Both the position numbers and the translations under genes were made by a program. A DNA stretch of 7,695 nt, from positions 1-7,695 of the forward strand of contig JAHHTT010000076.1 in the NCBI GenBank assembly GCA_020024465.1. The letters are read 5' to 3'. The notes under the pieces are model-generated. The model was not told the DNA's origin. It saw only the letters and a list, made by a program, of their open reading frames with translations, and made no database searches. This DNA comes from Odoribacter sp. (GTDB lineage Bacteria; Bacteroidota; Bacteroidia; Bacteroidales; Marinifilaceae). Positions 1 through 7,695 of this stretch are shown here, one piece after another. Numbering within the stretch: position 1 is the stretch's first letter; each line of letters begins with the position of its first letter.

Positions 1-29
1 TACAAAATATCCATTTTATAACAAGAGAG

Positions 30-1610
30 TCAAGATAATTTGCGGAAATTAGGATTAGCAGCAAAAACCGCACCAACTGGCAAATTATACACATTCCACC
101 CAGTAAGTTCAAATCGGGTTGAATCTGTCAGCAATTCAACTTTTTCAGTAATACCTTTTCGGTCATGAATTGATTTATCAAAATTTACACGTCCCATAGC
201 CTCTACCAAGATATCCAATTGAGAGCCTTTCCCAATAGCTGGCAATGACAATGAGTTTTCCCCTCGACGACGATCCAACCTTCCCAGCAATTTACCATCT
301 ACAAATACTTGAGCCCAATCATGAACCTCATCTATAAACAAGGTCGTTCCTTCATGTATTTCAGGCAAAGTTGTACGATATAATATACTTCCCCAACCTT
401 GATTAAAATCTTCCATAGGTTTAATCCTATCTGTAGTCACCGACTGTGGTAGGTTAGCAAACAAATCAGCTCTTTCAGCAAATTGAACTGTCGGTATTTC
501 AACAACGGGATATGCTTTTGGAACATCAGGAATCACCTGTCCTGAATCGGCATATTGCACAAGTAAATCTCTTAGCTCATAATATTTAGGAGTAGCCCAT
601 CCTGCTTCACTAATAGGGGCATCATAATCATAGGAACTGCACATTGCAGAGTAAGCCGGATTATTTGCCCCTCCCCAATGGCCAAAGGAAGTTCCTCCAT
701 GGGTCATATACAAAGAGAATGAGATCTTTCGGTCAAGCATATCCTTTATACCCGAAACCATAGTCTTAGCATCTCTTGTTTCATGTTTTCTCCCCCAATG
801 GTCAAACCATCCGCTCCAGAATTCACTGCACATCAACGGAGTATCTGGTCTTGCTTTACGCAAAGCCTTGAATTGTTCTTCAATATTAGCCCCTGTACCA
901 AAATTAATGGTCCACAACAAATCATCTAATCCGTTCAACTGGAAAGTCGAGTTCCAATCACACTGAAACAAAGGCACAGAATTGAACCCTGCTTCTTTTA
1001 CCATATCACGAATAGAGGCAATATATTCCTTATCAATGCCATAACCACCATATTCATTCTCCACCTGAACCATGATGATATTTCCACCTTTAGAAACTTG
1101 CAGTTCTGCCAATTGTTCTCCCAATTTTTGCATAAATAGCCTTGTCCTCTCTAAAAAATAAGAATCACCTGTACGCAACTGAATATCTTTCTTCTTCAAC
1201 AGCCACCATGGCAATCCACCCATTTCCCATTCTGCACAGACATACGGACCAGGACGCAAAATCACATACATGCCATGTTTCTGAGCCAAACGGCAAAATT
1301 TAGCCACATCGTTTTGTCCTGTAAAATCAAACTTCCCCGGCTCTTGTTCATGTGAATTCCAAAAAGTATATAAACAAATGGTATTCATACCAAGGGCCTT
1401 GCACATTTCAATACGATGCTCCCAATATTCAGCAGGAATACGCGTATAATGCATTTCCGCTGCTTTAACAATAAAAGACTTACCTCCAAGAGTAAATTCT
1501 TTATTTCCCACTTCAAAAATCTGAGATTTTCCCGTTGGTGAAGAACATCCCAAAAGGATGGCCGCAAATAAGACAACCATCCCAAACAAACATAATTTTA
1601 CTAATTTCAT
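30..1610 (-). CDS. GH35 beta-galactosidase-type lipoprotein, C-terminally truncated by an in-frame TGA
   Basis: GH35 enzymes are retaining exo-acting hydrolases that release terminal beta-linked galactose. The signal peptide ends in LLGC, making Cys22 the lipidation site; the following SSPTGKS lacks acidic residues, so periplasmic-facing anchoring is more likely than surface display. The catalytic TIM barrel covers about 33-355, with FWNSHEQEPGKFDF (83-96), ILRPGPYVCAEWEMGGLPWW (117-136), the acid/base motif VQVENEYG (Glu186) and the nucleophile motif CSEFWSGWFDHWG (Glu263). YMTHGGTSFGHWGGAN (301-316) and SSYDYDAPISEAG (325-337) are also family hallmarks. A galactose-binding-like beta domain follows (about 403-500, including WAQVFVDGKLLGRLD at 432-446). 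The protein ends at residue 526, whereas family members usually run to about 590-780 with another jelly roll containing a W-x-NG / GRFW / GPQ pattern. That domain is absent before the stop, so the gene may be damaged. The start lies 26 bases after the upstream remnant and has no visible Shine-Dalgarno sequence. Confidence 0.92.
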   Translation of the reverse strand: MKLVKLCLFGMVVLFAAILLGCSSPTGKSQIFEVGNKEFTLGGKSFIVKAAEMHYTRIPAEYWEHRIEMCKALGMNTICLYTFWNSHEQEPGKFDFTGQNDVAKFCRLAQKHGMYVILRPGPYVCAEWEMGGLPWWLLKKKDIQLRTGDSYFLERTRLFMQKLGEQLAELQVSKGGNIIMVQVENEYGGYGIDKEYIASIRDMVKEAGFNSVPLFQCDWNSTFQLNGLDDLLWTINFGTGANIEEQFKALRKARPDTPLMCSEFWSGWFDHWGRKHETRDAKTMVSGIKDMLDRKISFSLYMTHGGTSFGHWGGANNPAYSAMCSSYDYDAPISEAGWATPKYYELRDLLVQYADSGQVIPDVPKAYPVVEIPTVQFAERADLFANLPQSVTTDRIKPMEDFNQGWGSILYRTTLPEIHEGTTLFIDEVHDWAQVFVDGKLLGRLDRRRGENSLSLPAIGKGSQLDILVEAMGRVNFDKSIHDRKGITEKVELLTDSTRFELTGWNVYNLPVGAVFAANPNFRKLS

Positions 1611-1636
1611 TCAAATACACAATAATAAAATAAATA

Positions 1637-1986
1637 CTATTCAAGTCTAATCTTCTCTATTGACTCCAGTCCACCAGAAACAGCCTGTAACTCCAGGACA
1701 GCCTCATCGGATGTTGACACAACAAACGAAGCAATACCCGCTTCTGCCTTTACAACAGATGATCCACGCAATTCTCCTCCTTTCAACACTCTCAGACAAA
1801 CATTACGGTTATTTTCTCCAAAACAACTTGTACCATTGATATCTTTTAAATTAACATATACAATAAGTCATTGCGCAAAGCTAGACAACCACTTTCGAAA
1901 TATGAAATGTCCATTATATCTACATTACCTGAAATCCTTATAGAGGGGGAGACAATAATCTTACCTTTATTATATCCCACTAGTTC
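1637..1986 (-). pseudogene. Frameshifted C-terminal remnant of a glycoside hydrolase (probably GH2-type)
   Basis: Reading the minus strand from 1986 gives 40 sense codons (starting ELVGYNKGKIIVSPS, ending CLALRND). At about 1866-1869 the sensible frame moves by one base and continues for 76 codons to a TAG at 1637-1639 (LIVYVNLKDINGT..., then GGELRGSSVVKAEAGIASFV..., ending SIEKIRLE). Adding one base at the junction gives a continuous segment of about 116 residues ending in NDLIVYVNLKDING. This resembles the C-terminal Ig-like domain of GH2-type hydrolases and Big_1-like domains: a beta strand, D-x-NG turn, then a G-E-L-x-G loop, A-G-I-A strand and final strand. No catalytic region remains; the upstream part is missing and a TGA (1987-1989) precedes the first frame. 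No plausible start codon serves the second frame. The remnant sits between susD and GH35 on the same strand, as an enzyme gene of the operon would. The GH2 assignment is tentative; the broken state is clearer than the family. Confidence 0.68.
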
Positions 1987-2011
1987 TCAAACATTCTAGG
2001 AGTGGAATATA

Positions 2012-4021
2012 TTATTTAATAGCCGACATATCTGGTGTCAATGGCCAATAAGGATTTTGATACAGTGGCGATTTCTCCGGACTAGCATGGTCATCAGCTG
2101 TCAATATAAACTGACGTATAGGCAATGGCTGAAGATAATGAGCTATTTTCCATATAAATCCATCCTTATATAAATTACCAGAAGTCATATTTTTCTCATA
2201 AGGTCTAAGATATTCTCCTAAATCCCTACTTGAGACATTGGCCGAAGCACTACCGTTAGAAATCAGTCCAGCATCCTCATACCATTTCTCCATTGGAGTA
2301 TTCCATAAATGAATACCTTCTACATGATAAGGTACAGATAACATCTGATCATACGACCTCCAACGAGCTAAGTCCATACTTCGCAAACCTTCCCCAAACA
2401 GTTCACAACAACGTTCACGACGAATATTATACAAAACCTTATCCTCCAATTGCTTTCCTGCAGTATAAGAGGCCCAATCTATTTTCTCCTTCTCCATTTC
2501 TGTTGCCTGAATAGTCAACATAGGATGTACTGCATCACCCGAAAAACCGGCAGCTTCACGAATTGCTCTCCAATACTCAAGGATAAATCCCTCATTGACA
2601 TTACCTGTCAACTCATATTTAGCTTCCATATAATTCAATAAAGCTTCCGTTGCACGAAAACAAATAGCTCCATTATAAGACAACATATTTTCACAAAGAG
2701 CCTTGTCAAATGTACCTCCTTTACGTAAAGTATATCCTGTAGAATACCCTTTTTCTACATCCGAATTCAAAATATCAGGATATGGTTCAACTGGCACAGC
2801 ATGAGTTGTAGAAGCTTCCATGTTTTTAAAAACATTTTTCTGTCCTGGTTCTTTCAAGAAGACAGCCAAACGCGGGTCTGCATTTCTACGAATATTTTTA
2901 ATGGTTGTATCATCATATATTAAAGCATTATGTTTTGCATACCAAGGTTTGCCATCAGACAATACAAAGCGCTCAATACCATTTCTAGTAACTCCCGCAC
3001 CGAAATTTCCGAACTGTATTCCTACTTCTACATTATTAGTCACAAATTTACTCTTGTCAAAAGCTCTCCATTGCAAAATATCCGGATAAACCGACATATC
3101 TACAGCACCAAACATATAGAAATAATCGTTTACATCTCCTTCCTTTTGAGGAACAATACCCGTATTACGAGTCAATCGTCCCTTATACTTTTCTGCAACC
3201 TCTTCGGCACTTTCTGCTGCAATTTCAAAGAAATAAGAGATTTCCTTTTCTATATTTCCTGAAGGATATTCATAACCAGCATTGTAATCTTTAGCTTTTC
3301 CAGGCCACCCTTCACCATTCGGAACAAATGCCGTTCCTTTAAAGTTTTTCAACCATGAAGCTTCAAACAAAGCAACACGAGATTTTACCAAAGTTGCCAC
3401 ATCTTTGGAAATACGATTCTTATTAGGGTCAAAATTATCTTTCAAATAAGTACGTGCTGTATCCAAATTAGCAATAATAAAGCGAGAAACTTCATTACGA
3501 GGACGTCTTTTATTAGCAATCACCAGCGCAGCCTCATTATCTGGCAATGCCTCTGTAACAATTGGTAAATCTCCCCAATTCTTCAACATAGAAAAATAAG
3601 CATAAGCTCGAAAAAAATATAACTCCCCAATATAATGCTCTATATTATATTTACTTCCTCCGATTTCGTTGTTCTTAAAACGCAACAATGTTGCATTCAA
3701 AGAATAATTGATATTTCGAATATTCTCCCATTTCCAATTATCATTATCCATTCCAACTTTCCACTGTCCTTCTGCATACTTTACATTAGCAGAAAATCCA
3801 CTTTGAATATCTGTAGAATTATCAGAAAAAGCCCCCTGTACTTGGGGTATTACTTTATCATAAAATGTATTTGTCACTGCCTGAATTTGATTTTCTGTCC
3901 GATAATAATCTTCAGGAATTACATAAGAAGGGGGTTCTTTATCTAAAAAATCCTCACATGAAGCTAAAACCATTCCAAGCAAAACAGTGCCCAATAAAAT
4001 ATTTGATGTGTTCAATTTCAT
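2012..4021 (-). CDS. SusD/RagB-like surface glycan-binding lipoprotein
   Basis: This 669-residue lipoprotein is the cell-surface lid of a SusCD complex; it binds oligosaccharide and passes it to the SusC-like channel encoded just upstream. The signal peptide ends in a lipobox LASC, so Cys22 is the lipidated residue. The acidic residues right after it (CEDFLDKEP) fit the Bacteroidetes lipoprotein export signal for surface display. SusD hallmarks are present: the N-terminal helical segment GELYFFRAYAYFSMLKNWG (132-150) with the following GDLPIVTEAL, the helix CFRATEALLNYMEAKYELTG (454-473), and the strongly conserved YNIRRERCCELFGEGLRSMD (531-550) followed by LARWR. The C-terminus PLYQNPYWPLTP (652-663) is typical. 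The length is slightly above the usual 500-650 residues and the frame is unbroken. The start lies 12 bases after the susC stop, which indicates co-transcription. Ligand specificity is not predictable by eye. Confidence 0.97.
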   Translation of the reverse strand: MKLNTSNILLGTVLLGMVLASCEDFLDKEPPSYVIPEDYYRTENQIQAVTNTFYDKVIPQVQGAFSDNSTDIQSGFSANVKYAEGQWKVGMDNDNWKWENIRNINYSLNATLLRFKNNEIGGSKYNIEHYIGELYFFRAYAYFSMLKNWGDLPIVTEALPDNEAALVIANKRRPRNEVSRFIIANLDTARTYLKDNFDPNKNRISKDVATLVKSRVALFEASWLKNFKGTAFVPNGEGWPGKAKDYNAGYEYPSGNIEKEISYFFEIAAESAEEVAEKYKGRLTRNTGIVPQKEGDVNDYFYMFGAVDMSVYPDILQWRAFDKSKFVTNNVEVGIQFGNFGAGVTRNGIERFVLSDGKPWYAKHNALIYDDTTIKNIRRNADPRLAVFLKEPGQKNVFKNMEASTTHAVPVEPYPDILNSDVEKGYSTGYTLRKGGTFDKALCENMLSYNGAICFRATEALLNYMEAKYELTGNVNEGFILEYWRAIREAAGFSGDAVHPMLTIQATEMEKEKIDWASYTAGKQLEDKVLYNIRRERCCELFGEGLRSMDLARWRSYDQMLSVPYHVEGIHLWNTPMEKWYEDAGLISNGSASANVSSRDLGEYLRPYEKNMTSGNLYKDGFIWKIAHYLQPLPIRQFILTADDHASPEKSPLYQNPYWPLTPDMSAIK

Positions 4022-4033
4022 AAGTTTTAAGTT

Positions 4034-7000
4034 TTAAAGAGTTATATTTAAACCAACAGACAATGTACGAGATAACGGGTAACCAACTCCTTCTTGTTGA
4101 TATCCTCCTGTTATAGTTTCCGGATCAAACTGCTTGCCAACTCCAGTACCTGTCCAAAGGTTTTCACCTGAGAAATAAATTCGTAAATTCTGAATTCCCC
4201 AACGTGAAGTAAAAGAAACTGGTATCGTGTATCCAATTTGTAAATTTTTCAAACGAACATATGCCGCATTTTGCAAATAGCGTGTTTGGGTTTGCAAATT
4301 TTTATCATCATATAAAGGACGAGGCAAATATGCATCTACATTAGGTTGATTGTATCCTTCTTGTACAGACCATGTATTCTCATTACGAAAATAATCGCTT
4401 ACAGATTTAATTCCAGCAGCCTGCCACATTCCTTTATTCGTTGCACCAAACATATACACACTTCCATTCCATACATCACGCTTCATCACTCCTTGAAAAA
4501 AAGCCCTCACGTCAAACCCTTTCCAACTTGCATTTAAATCCAAGCCAAAAAGATAACGAGGAGTGGAATTTCCTATGACACTTAAATCCCCACTATCTCC
4601 CAAGATTTCAGAACCTGAAGATATTTTTCCATCACCATTAATATCTTCATACATAATATCTCCAGCCCTCCAATCAGAACCAAGTGCATCTTGCCCACCA
4701 GCAGGCAATCCAACCAAATGCTGCTTCATTTCCTCATCAGTTCGTGCCAATCCTTTAGTTGTATATCCCCAAATTTCACCTGTATAACGTCCTGCAATAT
4801 TACTCCATATATTATTGGTTGGATTATTAGGATAACGTGTAATTTTCGTTCTAGAATCCGAAATGTTTAAATTTGCAGCATAATTTAATCCATTTTCCAA
4901 ATGATCTCGCCATCCAATAGTAAGTTCCCATCCTGATGTACGCAAGTCTGTATTGTTTGTTACAGGAACTGCTGTACCTAAAATATTAGGAAGTTCTGGA
5001 GCATACCCTACCATATCTTTAGTATCACGAATATAATATTCAATAGAACCGGTCAAACGGTTATTGAGCATTCCCCAATCTAAAGCCACATTATAACTTT
5101 GAATCCTTTCCCAAGTCAAAGACGTAGACACTAAACCAGGAGCAATCGCAGTGTTAGGCTGCCTTCCATTCATCAACCAAGAACCATTAGAAGTTCCTAC
5201 AGACATAGTTTGATAAGTCTGATACCAATTGGTCGTATTTTGGTTTCCTAAAGCTCCTACAGAAGCACGTAATTTCAATGTTTCAATGACATTATTAACC
5301 GGTTCAAAAAAGTTTTCACGAGCCATGTTCCAACCAACAGACATTGATGGAAAAACTTTCCAGCGATTATCGGCACGGAAACGGGAAGTACCATCTGCAC
5401 GTACATTCGCTTCAAACAAATACTTTCCATCATAATCATAATTAACACGGGCAAAAAAGCCAGCTGTAGCCCATTCATTACGAGAACCATTTACCGATGG
5501 AGGAATAGGGCTACCATCCGGTCCTAAACCTGTAGTCAAATCCCCTTCCGATTTATCAGGAAACATAATACCTGCACGTTCAAAACCATATTGTTTTTGT
5601 TTGAGTTCCTCAGCTTGAAAACCGCCCATTATATGCAAATTATGCAAATCTTTAAAATTACAAGCATATTCTGTATAAGCACTGAAGTTATAATAATTCT
5701 CCTTATACAAACCTTCATGCACATTTGAATCATCTTCAAATAATACTGGATTTCCATTAACATCGTGATTAAATAGTTGCTGCTTGTCCCAATGACGATC
5801 ATTAACATGCAGATGATAATTGAAATCAATATGTGTCTTCCAATTTTTTATCGGTTCAATTATCACTCCAGCCTGATGATAAATATCATCATTTTGCAAG
5901 CGATCTGTACCTCCTTCTGCTAATCCTAATACGGGTGAAGGCGACGAGTACAAGTACCCATTACGGTCATAATCAGGAAGTACCGGCCATCCTTGACGTG
6001 CCATATCATGATATAAACCAGAAGTCAATTTAGAAGGACGGCTATAATCTTTGCGTACATAACGAACTGAATAGTTGAATTTCATCCATTTTGTAATTTC
6101 AGAATTAATTTTTAGCATTGCGTTATAGCGGTTCAACCCTTCCTTTCCAAAATTCATGAAACCACCTTGATTCAAATAATTTAATGAAGCATAATAATTC
6201 AACTTTTTATTTCCTCCATTAACACTTACATTATGTTCTTGTGAAAAAGTCCACTTCTTAAAAATCAAATCGAAATAATCCACGTCGTTGACACCATAAG
6301 CATACCCGTCTGCCCACAGCCCACTTCCATCATTACGCTCTGGAATAGAATAAATTATTTTACCATCACTCGTTACACGTTTTCCCGGACCAGAAGGAGT
6401 TGCATTATGATATTCTACAATTTGCTTCATTCTTTCTAGAGAAAAATAAACACCCTCACCACCATTTGTGCGAGTATCATTCATCCAACTTGCAAAATCG
6501 ACAGAATTCATATTATTATTCATATTGATAGGACTACCCCAACGAAAACTATTATTATAATTCACAGTAACTTTTCCTTCATCTGTCCCTGACTTTGTAG
6601 TTATTAAAATTACTCCAAAAGGCGCACGTGAACCATAAATAGAAGAAGCAGCCGCATCCTTCAGAACAGAAATACTTTCAATATCTTGAGTGGAGACTGT
6701 ATTTAAATCCCCTTCCATTCCATCAATCAATACCAATGGTTCACCACTAGTACCTTGACCAATCGTTGTAGTACCACGCACATTTATACTTGGTGTATCT
6801 TCCAAACTTCCATTTGTTTGAGTAATCTGTAAACCAGGCACTGCCCCCTGTAATGCCTGTGTCAGATTTGCCACTGGACGCTGTTGAATATCTTCGGCCG
6901 AAACAACACTTACAGCACCTGTCAAATTCACTTTTTTCTGTGTCCCAAATCCAACCACCACAACTTCATCCAACAATTGATTATCTTCTTTCAACACTAT

Positions 7001-7612
7001 TTGAAGCACCTTGCCTATTTGGGCTTTTACTGTTTGCAGCTTGTATCCAACAAATGACACCGACAAAGTTGCACCATCGGCAACAGACAAAGAAAAATTA
7101 CCATCGAAATCTGTAATGGTGCCAGCACTTCCATTCACATCTTTCACTGTGGCACCAATAATCGGCTCACCAGTAGAGTCTACCACCTTTCCTGTTACCA
7201 TTTCTTTAACTCCATCAGAAGCAGTCTGCACTGAAACCACTTCCGGAGAAGTAGTTAAAATAATATGGTTGCCCTCCATCCGATAAACACAGCCAGTGCC
7301 AGACAACAATGAGTTCAAAACTTCAGCCACCGGTTTATTCTCCACATTGACAGACTTGACAACCGTCACATCCACATCTTTCTTATATACAAAAAGATAA
7401 TCAGTCTGTGATTCAATGGCATTCAAGATAGTCACCATTTGAGTGTTTTTCTGATTAATGGTTACCTTTGCGTTCTGTGCATAAGCATTTTCCGCCATCA
7501 AAGACATGCCACCCAAACACAAACAAAACGTAGATTTCTTTAAAAGCCTAAAGAAACGTTTAATTTCTGGAGTTTCAGGGCTGTGAAACTCCGGTTTTGA
7601 AATGTTTTTCAT
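4034..7612 (-). CDS. SusC-like TonB-dependent outer-membrane glycan transporter with STN domain
   Basis: This 1192-residue protein is a TonB-dependent importer of oligosaccharides in the outer membrane, working as a complex with the SusD-like lipoprotein encoded 12 bases downstream. A basic, then hydrophobic signal peptide ends near AYAQ (residues 43-46). An STN (secretin/TonB short N-terminal) domain spans about 48-121. A carboxypeptidase-regulatory-like beta-sandwich follows (about 138-208, with GxVVDSTGEPIIGATV and TDFDGNFSL), then the TonB-box-like LDEVVVVGFG (214-223). The plug domain runs about 228-341 and carries NVRG, PLVLIDG and the SIYGSRAPFGVILITTK stretch that is diagnostic of SusC. 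The rest is beta barrel, including DINGDG at 990-995. The first ATG is chosen because it leaves a complete signal peptide. In this family the STN domain usually means control by an FecR-like anti-sigma and ECF sigma pair (inference here). The final residue is Leu rather than the aromatic residue common at barrel ends. The substrate cannot be read from the sequence. Confidence 0.97.
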   Translation of the reverse strand: MKNISKPEFHSPETPEIKRFFRLLKKSTFCLCLGGMSLMAENAYAQNAKVTINQKNTQMVTILNAIESQTDYLFVYKKDVDVTVVKSVNVENKPVAEVLNSLLSGTGCVYRMEGNHIILTTSPEVVSVQTASDGVKEMVTGKVVDSTGEPIIGATVKDVNGSAGTITDFDGNFSLSVADGATLSVSFVGYKLQTVKAQIGKVLQIVLKEDNQLLDEVVVVGFGTQKKVNLTGAVSVVSAEDIQQRPVANLTQALQGAVPGLQITQTNGSLEDTPSINVRGTTTIGQGTSGEPLVLIDGMEGDLNTVSTQDIESISVLKDAAASSIYGSRAPFGVILITTKSGTDEGKVTVNYNNSFRWGSPINMNNNMNSVDFASWMNDTRTNGGEGVYFSLERMKQIVEYHNATPSGPGKRVTSDGKIIYSIPERNDGSGLWADGYAYGVNDVDYFDLIFKKWTFSQEHNVSVNGGNKKLNYYASLNYLNQGGFMNFGKEGLNRYNAMLKINSEITKWMKFNYSVRYVRKDYSRPSKLTSGLYHDMARQGWPVLPDYDRNGYLYSSPSPVLGLAEGGTDRLQNDDIYHQAGVIIEPIKNWKTHIDFNYHLHVNDRHWDKQQLFNHDVNGNPVLFEDDSNVHEGLYKENYYNFSAYTEYACNFKDLHNLHIMGGFQAEELKQKQYGFERAGIMFPDKSEGDLTTGLGPDGSPIPPSVNGSRNEWATAGFFARVNYDYDGKYLFEANVRADGTSRFRADNRWKVFPSMSVGWNMARENFFEPVNNVIETLKLRASVGALGNQNTTNWYQTYQTMSVGTSNGSWLMNGRQPNTAIAPGLVSTSLTWERIQSYNVALDWGMLNNRLTGSIEYYIRDTKDMVGYAPELPNILGTAVPVTNNTDLRTSGWELTIGWRDHLENGLNYAANLNISDSRTKITRYPNNPTNNIWSNIAGRYTGEIWGYTTKGLARTDEEMKQHLVGLPAGGQDALGSDWRAGDIMYEDINGDGKISSGSEILGDSGDLSVIGNSTPRYLFGLDLNASWKGFDVRAFFQGVMKRDVWNGSVYMFGATNKGMWQAAGIKSVSDYFRNENTWSVQEGYNQPNVDAYLPRPLYDDKNLQTQTRYLQNAAYVRLKNLQIGYTIPVSFTSRWGIQNLRIYFSGENLWTGTGVGKQFDPETITGGYQQEGVGYPLSRTLSVGLNITL

Positions 7613-7695
7613 AAATTTGTAAGTACTTTAATTAATAAAATATTAGGGTGTTCAGTTGATTGTTCCTAAAAAACGTTCAATAAGAGCATCATGTT
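7613..7695 (-). other. AT-rich leader upstream of the susC-like gene
   Basis: These 83 bases precede the susC-like start. They should contain part or all of the 5' untranslated leader, and possibly the promoter if no gene lies close upstream. There is no Shine-Dalgarno sequence before the ATG, as is normal in Bacteroidetes, and the last 40 bases are almost entirely A and T. I found no exact match to the Bacteroides housekeeping -7 pattern TAnnTTTG at a suitable distance from a TTG. That would fit an ECF-type promoter but does not prove one. The upstream gene is not in the window. Confidence 0.4.

Noticed and set aside
1846..1914. Short ATG-started frame (22 residues, starting MDISYF) in the susD-GH35 gap.
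   Set aside because: It is the first-frame part of the frameshifted remnant and ends soon after the shift; nothing suggests a real small protein.
1977..2005. Imperfect inverted repeat (CCACT ... AGTGG with inner CTAG ... CTAG) after susD, considered as a terminator or mRNA-stability hairpin.
   Set aside because: The stem is short and needs a bulge, there is no U-tract after it, and it overlaps the start of the gene remnant.
2293..3946. Several plus-strand open frames of 60-110 codons opposite susD.
   Set aside because: They are antisense shadows: residue patterns are low-complexity, no domain is seen, and the minus strand carries a strongly conserved gene.
4559..4572. A match of about 11 bases (AGGAGTGGAAT) shared with the region near 1998-2008.
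   Set aside because: One copy is inside susC coding sequence; a match this short between two AT-rich regions is expected by chance and has no flanking symmetry.
7652..7695. Minus-strand open frame reading HDALIERFLGTIN then TGA, which could be the 3' end of an upstream gene.
   Set aside because: Only 13 residues are visible with no recognisable motif, it does not look like an FecR C-terminus, and another frame gives an equally arbitrary tail.

Overview
The window looks like part of a polysaccharide utilization locus (PUL) from a gut Bacteroidales bacterium, most likely Bacteroides or a close relative. The reasons are an adjacent SusC-like/SusD-like pair, lipoprotein signal peptides of Bacteroidetes type, AT-rich DNA, and no Shine-Dalgarno sequence before the starts. 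No species can be assigned from the sequence alone. All real genes lie on the minus strand, so transcription runs from high to low coordinates.

Layout in transcription order: a short AT-rich leader (7613-7695); a complete SusC-like TonB-dependent transporter with an N-terminal STN signalling domain (4034-7612); 12 bases later a complete SusD-like surface glycan-binding lipoprotein (2012-4021); a 401-base stretch with no intact gene, most of which (1637-1986) is the frameshifted 3' remnant of a larger glycoside hydrolase, probably of GH2 type; and 26 bases after that a GH35 beta-galactosidase-type lipoprotein (30-1610) that stops at 526 residues, before the C-terminal jelly-roll domain usual in the family.

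Expected working: SusD captures an oligosaccharide at the cell surface and SusC imports it using TonB energy. Lipoprotein enzymes then trim it, with GH35 removing terminal beta-linked galactose. The STN domain on SusC suggests induction through a FecR-like anti-sigma factor and an ECF sigma factor, which should be encoded just beyond the high-coordinate end but are not visible here.

The most notable point is uneven decay. The import and binding genes are intact, while the enzyme between susD and GH35 is reduced to a frameshifted tail and the GH35 gene meets an in-frame TGA before its last domain. I see no CRISPR array, tRNA, rRNA, insertion sequence or other mobile element, and no convincing case for an entirely new system.
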